A stretch of 50,815 nucleotides of DNA from Prochlorococcus sp. AG-409-O23 (GTDB taxonomy: Bacteria > Cyanobacteriota > Cyanobacteriia > PCC-6307 > Cyanobiaceae). Position numbers and translations under genes: made by a program. Every line of letters begins with the position of its first letter. Position 1 is the stretch's first letter. Below, piece after piece: positions 42,889-50,815 of the stretch. A model generated the notes under the pieces. The model had not been told where the DNA came from and did no database searches. It saw only the letters and a program-made list of their open reading frames with translations. Location: positions 1 through 50,815 of the forward strand of contig QCKL01000009.1 in NCBI GenBank assembly GCA_003215355.1. Reading direction: 5' to 3'.

Positions 42889-43791
42889 ATGAAGAAGTTC
42901 AACAAATTACTTGATCAACCTTCTAAAGTAATAGCAATTAGTCTAATAATTTTTTTAATTGGTGGGCTTGGAACAAAGTCAAAAGCTTTTATACCTTATG
43001 TATATGAACCAAACCCTAAGGAACTCAGTGAGACTGGATTAAGTATTGGGAAAACCGCAGCACAATTACTACAGTTAGGGCAAGCTCAAGAAGCAACGAG
43101 GCTAGCCTCTTTAGCGGTAAGATTGCAACCAAATGATGATCGACTGTGGGCAATTCTTGCCGAAGCTCAAATCAGAAGCAGCATGCTTGACGAAGCAAGC
43201 AAATCATTAGCCAAGGCAAAAGAATTAAACCCAAGGAAAGCCAGTTTATGGTTTGCTGAAGCATCTTTGACACTCCAACAGCAAAAACCAAAAGATGCAA
43301 TCATCTCTATTCAGAAAGGGTTAAAACTTGAACCAAACAATGCAGGCGCATATTTCCAACTAGGTAATGCAAGGTTAATGCAAAGAAATTTACGAAAAGC
43401 CCTTCCAGCATTTCAAAAAGCAGCCAAAATTAATCCAAAATTTTGGGAAGCGTTAAACAATCAAGGAATTGTGCTCTTTGAAATAAACAAAATTAAAGAA
43501 GCTATTCATATGTGGAGAAAAGTTCTCAAGATCTCAGAGAATGCTGAACCAATGCTGGCTCTAGCAGCTGCCCTAAATCAAATGAAACCTGAAAATAATG
43601 AATCAATCAAAATAGCGAAAGCTGCTCTAGCAAAAAACCCAAATTACGTTTCACCTATTTATCAACATGAGCAACTATGGGGTCAAAAGCTACAACAAGC
43701 TACAAAAAAGCTCCTACAACATCCCAAATTAATCAAAGATGTAGAAAGAGCTTTGGCAAACTCTGACGTGAAAATGACTGATGCACAATAA
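42889..43791 (+). CDS. TPR-repeat protein with N-terminal membrane anchor or signal, 300 aa
   Basis: Function unknown. A hydrophobic N-terminus (VIAISLIIFLIGGLGTKSKAF) suggests a signal peptide or anchor. Several TPR units follow (ARLASLAVRLQPNDDRLWAILAEAQ, ASLWFAEASLTLQQQKPKDAIISIQKGLKLEPNNAGAYFQLGNA and more), so it probably binds other proteins on the lumenal or periplasmic side. It lies between queG and the topoisomerase gene, a position conserved in Prochlorococcus as I recall. Confidence 0.85.
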   Translation: MKKFNKLLDQPSKVIAISLIIFLIGGLGTKSKAFIPYVYEPNPKELSETGLSIGKTAAQLLQLGQAQEATRLASLAVRLQPNDDRLWAILAEAQIRSSMLDEASKSLAKAKELNPRKASLWFAEASLTLQQQKPKDAIISIQKGLKLEPNNAGAYFQLGNARLMQRNLRKALPAFQKAAKINPKFWEALNNQGIVLFEINKIKEAIHMWRKVLKISENAEPMLALAAALNQMKPENNESIKIAKAALAKNPNYVSPIYQHEQLWGQKLQQATKKLLQHPKLIKDVERALANSDVKMTDAQ

Positions 43792-43854
43792 AGCTGATGA
43801 AAAATAGCAAGCTCAGTAGGCTAAACGTTTCCTGCCTTCTAATTCCTAATCAGG

Positions 43855-46335
43855 ATGGCTGAAGAGCGCCTTCAACCTATCTCCCTGCATCAAGAGATGC
43901 AGCGCTCATATCTCGAATACGCAATGAGCGTAATCGTAGGGAGAGCGCTCCCTGATGTTCGAGATGGACTTAAACCTGTTCAGAGGCGCATTCTATTTGC
44001 AATGCATGAGCTTGGCTTAACCCCTGATAGGCCATATCGAAAATGTGCCCGTGTAGTTGGAGATGTTCTAGGTAAATATCATCCACATGGAGATCAAGCT
44101 GTATATGACGCATTAGTGCGACTAGTACAAAGCTTCGCCAGTCGTTATCCGATTTTAGATGGCCATGGAAATTTCGGATCAGTAGATGACGATCCACCTG
44201 CGGCGATGCGTTACACAGAAACACGTTTAGCGTCAATTGCTCATGTAGCACTGCTAGATGAGATTGGTTCCGAAACTGTCGACTTTGCGCAAAATTTTGA
44301 TGGCTCACAAGAAGAGCCAACAGTACTGCCAGCTCAACTACCTTTTTTACTTCTGAATGGATGTTCAGGAATAGCTGTAGGGATGGCTACCAGTATTCCT
44401 CCACATAATTTAAATGAAGTTGTAAATGGTTTAATTGCTCTCATTAGAAATCCTGAGTTAACTGATGATAAATTGCTAACAATCATCCCAGGACCTGATT
44501 TCCCAACTGGCGGAGAAATACTTTTAGGTAGCGGCATCAAAGAAACATATTTAAAAGGAAGAGGTAGTATCCCAATGCGAGGAATAGCCCATATAGAAGA
44601 AATACATCCGGGAAAAGGGAAACATAAAAGAACTGCCATTGTTATCACTGAATTACCATATCAATTAAGTAAAGCTGGTTGGATAGAGAAACTAGCAGAG
44701 CTTGTTAATGATAATAAAATAGGCGGAATAGCAGATATTAGAGATGAGAGCGATAGAGAAGGAATGAGAATTTTAGTTGAATTACGCAGAGACACTTCCG
44801 CAGAAAAGATATTAATTGATTTACAAAGAAAAACATCATTACAAAATAACTTTGGGGCAATTTTACTCGCAATTGTAAATGGTCAACCAAAACAATTATC
44901 CTTAAAACAATTGCTAAAGATCTTTCTTGAATATAGAGAAAATACAATAATAAAACGAACACAATTTGCGTTAGGAAAAACCAATGAAAGACTTGATATA
45001 GTTAAAGGTTTAATAATGGCTCTTAATGACTTAAAAGAAGTAATACAAATGATTCAAGAATCAAATGATGCTGGCGAGGCAAAAGCCAAATTAATGGTTA
45101 GGTTAGAAATCAATGAAAGGCAAAGTGATGCGGTATTATCAATGCCACTTAGACGTTTAACAAATTTAGAGCAAGAAGGATTACATAAAGAATCAGAAGA
45201 TCTAAATATCAAAAAAGAAAAGCTTGAATTATTACTTCGAGATCGCGATAAATTACTAGCCTCAATGATTGATGAATTAAAGATCTTAAAAAAACGCTTT
45301 GGAAATCCTAGAAGAACGAAATTAATCGAAGGGGGCGATAAATTACTAGCTGAAAAGAATGCCAGCCTCCGACCAAATGCAGAACTTCAAAGGAAACAAG
45401 CATTAGAAGCATTACCTAACGATGGAAAGTTACTTATTCAAAATAATTATCAAGTAAAAATCGTTAGTCCAAAATTATTAGGCCGATTACACTTGCAAGA
45501 AAGCTGTCCTCTAGGCGATCAACCCCATGCAGCCAAATTAATTCTACCAATTCAATCGAAACCCAGAATATTAGCGATAACTAGTAGCGGTAGAGTAGCA
45601 ATGGTTAAATGGGAGTTTGCAGGGCAACAACCAGGATCTTTAGAACGCTTTCTTCCTGGAGGATTAGAGGGTGAAAGAGTAATCAATATATTAAATCTGC
45701 CCAAAGAAGAAAACCTAAGCCTTGGTCTTCTAAGTAGTGATGGAAGATTTAAGCGGCTATCTTTAGAAGAAATAATAGATCTATCTGGGAGAGCTGCAAC
45801 TATTCTCAAACTTAAAGATGGAGTTGATCTAAAATCTGCAGTCATTTGCTATCCAAATGGACATGTTGTTTTAGCCACCAACATAGGGAGATTATTAAAA
45901 CTACCAATTAGCAACAACACAATACCAATAATGGGCAAGCTTGCTCAAGGTCCATTAGCAATGAGATTACTACCAGAAGAAAAAATTATTGGTGCTGTTT
46001 CAACAGCAAATCAAGGAAATGGATCAATAGTGCTAGGTACCGAAAAAGGTCAACTAGCACGAATATCTATTGCATCTCTAAGAACATGTGAAAGAGGTGA
46101 CTTAGGTGAAATCAGCATCTCGTTAAAAGATACTAGGTCTGATCAAGACAGAGTAATAGATATTTGTACTGGAGATAACGTAGTTGGAATAGTCAGCAAC
46201 AAAGGAAGAAATGGAAGGCTTACCTCAGATCAATTAATGCCCACTGACGAGAATAAAATTAAGATCAAAAGAATTGATTTAAAAGATAATGAATATATTC
46301 AATCACTTGTACCATTAATAACAGACGACAATTAA
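43855..46335 (+). CDS. Type IIA topoisomerase subunit A (GyrA/ParC family), 826 aa
   Basis: Cuts and rejoins DNA together with a B subunit. The catalytic pair R119-Y120 is in AAMRYTETRL; VRDGLKPVQRRIL and KYHPHGDQAVYDALVRL precede it. The C-terminal beta-pinwheel is present, but I do not see the GyrA-box QRRGGKG, needed by gyrase for wrapping and negative supercoiling. This suggests a topoisomerase IV (ParC)-like role, though genomes of this group often label it gyrA. I leave the symbol empty because of that. It converges with purF. Confidence 0.9.
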   Translation: MAEERLQPISLHQEMQRSYLEYAMSVIVGRALPDVRDGLKPVQRRILFAMHELGLTPDRPYRKCARVVGDVLGKYHPHGDQAVYDALVRLVQSFASRYPILDGHGNFGSVDDDPPAAMRYTETRLASIAHVALLDEIGSETVDFAQNFDGSQEEPTVLPAQLPFLLLNGCSGIAVGMATSIPPHNLNEVVNGLIALIRNPELTDDKLLTIIPGPDFPTGGEILLGSGIKETYLKGRGSIPMRGIAHIEEIHPGKGKHKRTAIVITELPYQLSKAGWIEKLAELVNDNKIGGIADIRDESDREGMRILVELRRDTSAEKILIDLQRKTSLQNNFGAILLAIVNGQPKQLSLKQLLKIFLEYRENTIIKRTQFALGKTNERLDIVKGLIMALNDLKEVIQMIQESNDAGEAKAKLMVRLEINERQSDAVLSMPLRRLTNLEQEGLHKESEDLNIKKEKLELLLRDRDKLLASMIDELKILKKRFGNPRRTKLIEGGDKLLAEKNASLRPNAELQRKQALEALPNDGKLLIQNNYQVKIVSPKLLGRLHLQESCPLGDQPHAAKLILPIQSKPRILAITSSGRVAMVKWEFAGQQPGSLERFLPGGLEGERVINILNLPKEENLSLGLLSSDGRFKRLSLEEIIDLSGRAATILKLKDGVDLKSAVICYPNGHVVLATNIGRLLKLPISNNTIPIMGKLAQGPLAMRLLPEEKIIGAVSTANQGNGSIVLGTEKGQLARISIASLRTCERGDLGEISISLKDTRSDQDRVIDICTGDNVVGIVSNKGRNGRLTSDQLMPTDENKIKIKRIDLKDNEYIQSLVPLITDDN

Positions 46336-46357
46336 ATATATCAAAAGAAAGCTTGCT

Positions 46358-47815
46358 TTAAGAAGAATATGAAGACTCTACCCAGCTTAAATATTCACTC
46401 GTAACATTATTAGTAACATAATGACCGGTAAAACAAGATAAATCTAATTCTTTAATTGATGAGCCAAAAAGAATTGCATCTTTAAGATCTTCTACATTTT
46501 GATATACTAATTTATCTATATTTAAAATTTTTGCGATATCTTTAATTGTCCTATCATGAGCAATTAACTCATTCCGATTAGGCATATTAATTCCATAAAC
46601 ATGAGGGAATCTAACTGGAGGTGCAGCTGAAGTAAAAGTCACCTGATTAGCTCCAGCAAATCTTGCCATTTGCACTATTTGCTTGGATGTCGTTCCTCGG
46701 ACTACAGAATCATCAACTATTAATATATTTTTGCCTTGAAACTCTGTACCCATTGCATTCAATTTCTGCCTTACAGATTTTTTTCTCTGTGCTTGTCCTG
46801 GCATAATAAATGTTCTACCTACATATCGATTCTTAAAAAAGCCTTCCCTATATTCAATGCCCAGTTGGCGAGCAACCTGCATTGCAGCTGGTCGAGAAGA
46901 ATCAGGTATTGGCATAACTACATCTACATCACCAGAAACGATCTGCTTTTTAATTGTTTCAGCAAGCCGATCACCCATCCTTAAACGAGACTCATATACA
47001 GAAATGCCATTCATTACAGAGTCAGGCCTTGCAAGATAAACATATTCAAAAGAGCAAGGGCATAAACAAGGGTTAACAGCACATTGATATGAATAAAGTT
47101 CACCATTCATATTTATAAAAATTGCTTCTCCTGGTTCTACATCTCTTACAATTTCATAATCGTTATTTTCTAAAACAAGAGATTCACTGGCAATCATCCA
47201 ATCAGATTTACTATCTTCACATTTACGCCTACCAATTACCAAAGGCCTAATACCAAATGGGTCACGAAAAGCTAAAAGGCCATGACCAGCTATTAAAGCA
47301 ATAGCAGCATAAGAGCCTTGAACTCTTTGATGTACAGATTTAATTGCATCAAAAATATCTTGAGGGCTAAGTTCCTTGCCATGTATCTTCACTTGTAATT
47401 CAGTTGCTAAAACATTTAACAACATCTCCGTGTCACTAGTTGAATTGGTGTGACGGCGATCAATATTAAATAAATCCTTTTCAAGCTCTCTAGTATTCGT
47501 GAGATTCCCATTATGTACAAGAATAATTCCATATGGAGCATTCACATAAAATGGTTGAACTTCATCTTCACTATCAGCAGCCCCTTGTGTTGCATATCTA
47601 ACATGTCCTAACCCAAGATTTCCCATTAAAGATCTCATATCACGAGTCCTATATGCCTCTTTTACTTGCCCTTTTGATTTATGCATATGAAATACACTGC
47701 CATCCATGGTGGCTATCCCAGTAGAATCCTGACCGCGATGTTGCAGTAACAACAAGCTGTCATAAATTTGCTGATTAACCAGGTCTGAGGCAACTACACC
47801 AACTATTCCACACAT
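46358..47815 (-). CDS. purF: Amidophosphoribosyltransferase
   Basis: First committed step of purine synthesis. The N-terminal nucleophile Cys2 (MCGIVGVV) would be exposed after removal of Met. The phosphoribosyltransferase motif is ILIVDDSVVRGTTSKQIVQMAR. Cys residues in NPCLCPCSFEYVYLARPDS and a later Cys fit the iron-sulfur type. It lies downstream of purL on the same strand. Confidence 0.96.
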   Translation of the reverse strand: MCGIVGVVASDLVNQQIYDSLLLLQHRGQDSTGIATMDGSVFHMHKSKGQVKEAYRTRDMRSLMGNLGLGHVRYATQGAADSEDEVQPFYVNAPYGIILVHNGNLTNTRELEKDLFNIDRRHTNSTSDTEMLLNVLATELQVKIHGKELSPQDIFDAIKSVHQRVQGSYAAIALIAGHGLLAFRDPFGIRPLVIGRRKCEDSKSDWMIASESLVLENNDYEIVRDVEPGEAIFINMNGELYSYQCAVNPCLCPCSFEYVYLARPDSVMNGISVYESRLRMGDRLAETIKKQIVSGDVDVVMPIPDSSRPAAMQVARQLGIEYREGFFKNRYVGRTFIMPGQAQRKKSVRQKLNAMGTEFQGKNILIVDDSVVRGTTSKQIVQMARFAGANQVTFTSAAPPVRFPHVYGINMPNRNELIAHDRTIKDIAKILNIDKLVYQNVEDLKDAILFGSSIKELDLSCFTGHYVTNNVTSEYLSWVESSYSS

Positions 47816-47882
47816 GAATTAAAGAACTCCAAAATACATCTGTTCAATAAACATATTTAAGGATTGGTAAATGAAAGGAAAT

Positions 47883-50267
47883 TCAATGTTCTATACCAAG
47901 TCTACGCGGAATCGCATGTTCAAAGGTCTCTTTAAGTTCAGAAAGAGGTAAATCAAGCAATTTAGACTCATTATAAGAAACAACAAGCTCTGAATTTGCT
48001 TTAACAATACCAATTCTAGTAGAAAAAACTATCGAAGAATGTTCTTTATTAAATTGATTCAATAAGAAATTCCAACTATCTATCTTGTTGGGTGAAATGC
48101 TTACAATAATACGAGAACCACCTTCAGCAAATAATAAACGATCAATCCGTATATCGTTCTGAACAAAAGTTAAATCCGCTCCCAATCCAGAAGAGATGCA
48201 AGATTCAGCTAAAGAAACTGCAATGCCCCCATCACTTACATCATGTGCGGAAGAAACATAGCCTTTAGCAATAGCAGTTCTTAAAAATAATTGAACAGAT
48301 CTCTCTAAATCAAGATCAATTTCTGGTGGTCTTCCTGTTATATAACCATGAATATATTCTAAATAACTAGTCCCTGATAAAGTTACACGTGAATCTAAAT
48401 TATCTAAAGAATCAAGAGGAGCACCAAGTAAATAAATCAAATCACCAGCATTAATCCATCCTTGACGACATAAATTATTGAGATCAGAAACTAAACCAAC
48501 CATTCCAACAACTGGCGTTGGATGAATAGGCTGTATTCTATTATCTGCTAAGCGTGTCTCATTAAACAAAGAAACATTTCCTCCAGTTACTGGTGTTTCC
48601 AATGCTTTACAGGCTTTAGAAAGCCCAGCACATGCCGAAGCCAATTGCCAATAACCAATAGAGTTGTTAGGAGAAGAGAAGTTCAGATTATCCGTAACTG
48701 CTAGAGGTTCAGCTCCAACACAACTAAGATTTCTAGAGGCCTCCGCCACAGCTGCCATACCACCTCTTTCAGGATCAAGAAAGGCCCAACGATTAGGGCA
48801 ATCCACAACAGCTGCAATCCCACGATTATTATTATTGTTAAAACCTTCTTGGGGTCGTAATCTAATTACAGCTGCATCAGCTACACCAGGAAGAATAACA
48901 GTATTGGCTTGAACTTGTTGATCATATTGCCTATAAATCCATCTTTTCGAAGCAATGGTTGGTTCATCTAATAACTTTAAAAGAACTTGATTCCATGTAA
49001 GTTCTTTAATAGATTTTGTTGTCTGAGTAAGTGAAATTCCCTTAACTGTAGCAAGAGGTAATTTGTCTTCTTTCCATTGCCAATATTTTTGATATTGAAT
49101 TGGAGTAGTGTTAATTAACTCATGAGTATTAATTGGAGTATCATCTGCTAATGCATTAGCTGGTAATTCTGCTGCAATCTCTCCTTTATGTAATACTCTA
49201 ACAACATTCTCTTCTAAAACTTTTCCAACAACTGCTACATTTAAGCCCCATTTATGAAACCTATTAATAACTTCGTTGATCCGATCAGGTTTAACAACAA
49301 AAAGCATTCTCTCTTGAGATTCAGATAATAAATATTCATAAGCAGTCATTCCCGATTCTCTTGCTGGAACTAGATCTAAATCCAATTCAATCCCTAATCC
49401 ACCCTTAGCCGCCATTTCCGAGCAACTACAAGTTAAACCAGCAGCACCCATATCTTGCGCTGCTATTACATCACCACTTTTAAATGTATCAAGACAAGCT
49501 TCAATAAGACTTTTTTCTAAAAAAGGATCGCCAACTTGAACAGCTGGACGATCATCCATAGAAGTATTCGTTAACTCAGCACTAGCGAAACTTGCACCTC
49601 CCATTCCATCACGTCCAGTAGTGCTACCTACATAAATTACCGGAAAATTTATGCCACTCGCTCCAGAACAAACGATCTCTTCTGTTTCCATTAAACCAAG
49701 TGCCATAGCATTAACTAAGGGATTACCCGAGTAACTTTTATCAAAAACAACTTCGCCACCAATAGTAGGAACACCAACACAATTTCCATAATGGGCAATG
49801 CCTGCCACAACTCCTTCCAATAATCCAAGATTTTGTTCTTGATCAATTGGACCAAACCTCAAAGCATTAAGTAAAGCAATTGGACGCGCTCCCATAGTAA
49901 AAATATCTCTAAGAATTCCTCCTACACCTGTCGCTGCACCTTGAAAAGGTTCTATTGCAGATGGATGATTATGACTCTCTATTTTAAAAGCCAAGCGCTG
50001 ACCATCACCAATATCAACAACACCAGCATTTTCACCAGGACCTACCAATATTCGAGGGCCTTCAACAGGAAAATTCTTAAGCAGAGGCCTGGAGTTTCTA
50101 TAACAACAGTGTTCTGACCACATCACACCAAACATCCCCAGCTCAGTCCGATTAGGAGAACGTTGAAGCCTGCGACAAATTTCTAAATAATCATCCTTCT
50201 CTAAGCCTTCTTGAGATAAGGCTGAAGTAAGGTCATAGTCAACTGCAAAAGCAGGGGACTCAGTCAC
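47883..50267 (-). CDS. purL: Phosphoribosylformylglycinamidine synthase subunit PurL
   Basis: Fourth step of purine synthesis; works with PurS and PurQ (not in this window). Recognised by [68 protein letters not shown] and [16 protein letters not shown]. The start is GTG at 50265-50267. Length 794 is the small PurL type without a fused glutaminase domain. The purL-purF pair beside dnaN is conserved in Prochlorococcus. Confidence 0.96.
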   Translation of the reverse strand: MTESPAFAVDYDLTSALSQEGLEKDDYLEICRRLQRSPNRTELGMFGVMWSEHCCYRNSRPLLKNFPVEGPRILVGPGENAGVVDIGDGQRLAFKIESHNHPSAIEPFQGAATGVGGILRDIFTMGARPIALLNALRFGPIDQEQNLGLLEGVVAGIAHYGNCVGVPTIGGEVVFDKSYSGNPLVNAMALGLMETEEIVCSGASGINFPVIYVGSTTGRDGMGGASFASAELTNTSMDDRPAVQVGDPFLEKSLIEACLDTFKSGDVIAAQDMGAAGLTCSCSEMAAKGGLGIELDLDLVPARESGMTAYEYLLSESQERMLFVVKPDRINEVINRFHKWGLNVAVVGKVLEENVVRVLHKGEIAAELPANALADDTPINTHELINTTPIQYQKYWQWKEDKLPLATVKGISLTQTTKSIKELTWNQVLLKLLDEPTIASKRWIYRQYDQQVQANTVILPGVADAAVIRLRPQEGFNNNNNRGIAAVVDCPNRWAFLDPERGGMAAVAEASRNLSCVGAEPLAVTDNLNFSSPNNSIGYWQLASACAGLSKACKALETPVTGGNVSLFNETRLADNRIQPIHPTPVVGMVGLVSDLNNLCRQGWINAGDLIYLLGAPLDSLDNLDSRVTLSGTSYLEYIHGYITGRPPEIDLDLERSVQLFLRTAIAKGYVSSAHDVSDGGIAVSLAESCISSGLGADLTFVQNDIRIDRLLFAEGGSRIIVSISPNKIDSWNFLLNQFNKEHSSIVFSTRIGIVKANSELVVSYNESKLLDLPLSELKETFEHAIPRRLGIEH

Positions 50268-50301
50268 GAATTAATTAAATTTTGAATATTATAAGTATAG
50301 A

Positions 50302-50815
50302 TTAAACCCAAGGATCCTCTTCCTCGCCAAATCTATCAAAACGTGAATACTTATCAGAAAGTCTTTCAGATTGATCAATAGCATCAGAGATATATTCTTC
50401 TTCAACAGTATCATTCCAATCTTCTAGAGGATCAATTTTTTCAGTATCAAAATATCCATCATTCTTGTGAACAGATTCCTCCCACGGAGGTTCATCTAAC
50501 CAACCCTCAAGTTTTGAACTGGCTTGATCGCTCATTTCTTGAAGTTGATCCCGCCATTTTTTTGACTTCTGAATCAAATCTTGACGTAAACTAGATCGAT
50601 ATAAAGGAATATCATCAAGAGATTGTAAATCTGAAATCACCATTCCTGGTTGTTGATCAATAATATGATTTATAGTTAATTGCCATCGACTAGTACCTGG
50701 CAATCTTGGATCAGTTCTAGAAACTAAATAATTAAGGATTTTTCCATTGATAGGTTCAAAAATAAGATCAGCTATTATTCCTAACCTCTCACCATTTTTA
50801 TTAATTAAGTCAGCC
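50302..50815 (-). CDS. PRC-barrel-like conserved hypothetical protein, partial (N-terminus beyond the right edge)
   Basis: The frame stays open to the window edge. The visible N-terminal part, ERLGIIADLIFEPINGKIL and then NYLVSRTDPRLPGTSRWQL, has the form of a PRC-barrel, a small domain in photosynthetic and RNA-processing proteins. The C-terminal part is acidic and Ser rich (EDWNDTVEEEYISDAIDQSERLSD). It stands just before purL, in the place where Prochlorococcus genomes carry a conserved gene next to dnaN. Confidence 0.75.
   Translation of the reverse strand, partial: ADLINKNGERLGIIADLIFEPINGKILNYLVSRTDPRLPGTSRWQLTINHIIDQQPGMVISDLQSLDDIPLYRSSLRQDLIQKSKKWRDQLQEMSDQASSKLEGWLDEPPWEESVHKNDGYFDTEKIDPLEDWNDTVEEEYISDAIDQSERLSDKYSRFDRFGEEEDPWV

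Overview
The window looks like a piece of a Prochlorococcus chromosome, or a close relative among marine picocyanobacteria. It is AT-rich and tightly packed, and it carries the gene block that, from memory, lies beside dnaN in those genomes: purL, purF, a type IIA topoisomerase A subunit, a TPR protein, queG, a DUF502 protein, nusB, ftsY, an RsbU-type phosphatase, argH, an RRM protein, dusA, msrB, grpE, dnaJ, rsgA, ybaB, murB, murC, gap2, thiL, a CYP38-like cyclophilin, efp, accB and pdxA. The block runs right to left, so dnaN and the replication origin probably lie just past the right edge. I did not settle the ecotype.

Positions 1-1915 hold the start of penicillin-binding protein 2 (mrdA) and two conserved unknown genes, all on the minus strand. 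Positions 12819-50815 are ordinary core genome: cbiD, a class V aminotransferase, tRNA-Gly, small unknown genes, an AbrB-type membrane protein, an SNF2 helicase, an HNH protein, an epimerase, and then the conserved block.

Positions 2393-11187 hold an integrated mobile element of about 8.8 kb set exactly at the 3' end of guaA. The last codons of guaA (reading IEWE-stop) are repeated at 2393-2409, where the element ends, and again at 2217-2234, which suggests an older or tandem insertion. The element carries a serine recombinase, a coupled set of small unknown genes, a small membrane protein with a SAP/HeH-like tail, an SF3 helicase, an unknown 316-residue protein, a HUH (rolling-circle type) Rep protein, more small genes including two ribbon-helix-helix proteins of 55 residues each, and a tyrosine integrase next to guaA. 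I see no capsid, terminase, conjugation, toxin or metabolic cargo genes. It looks like a minimal element that integrates and replicates itself.

The element has its own layer of short repeats that I did not see in the flanking chromosome. There are twelve copies of a tandem half-site GTGAC-NNN-GTGAC in both orientations, several paired as inverted repeats at gene ends and starts. There are three copies of a 20-bp TGTGAAACTCG-type tandem beside the att sites, probably integrase arm sites. Five boxes like CTACGACTTCTCTAC lie in the control regions. A cluster of GTTAC/GTAAC motifs and a hairpin lie just before the rep gene and may be the origin. Together these suggest a self-contained excision, replication and control circuit, and they are the most interesting content here.
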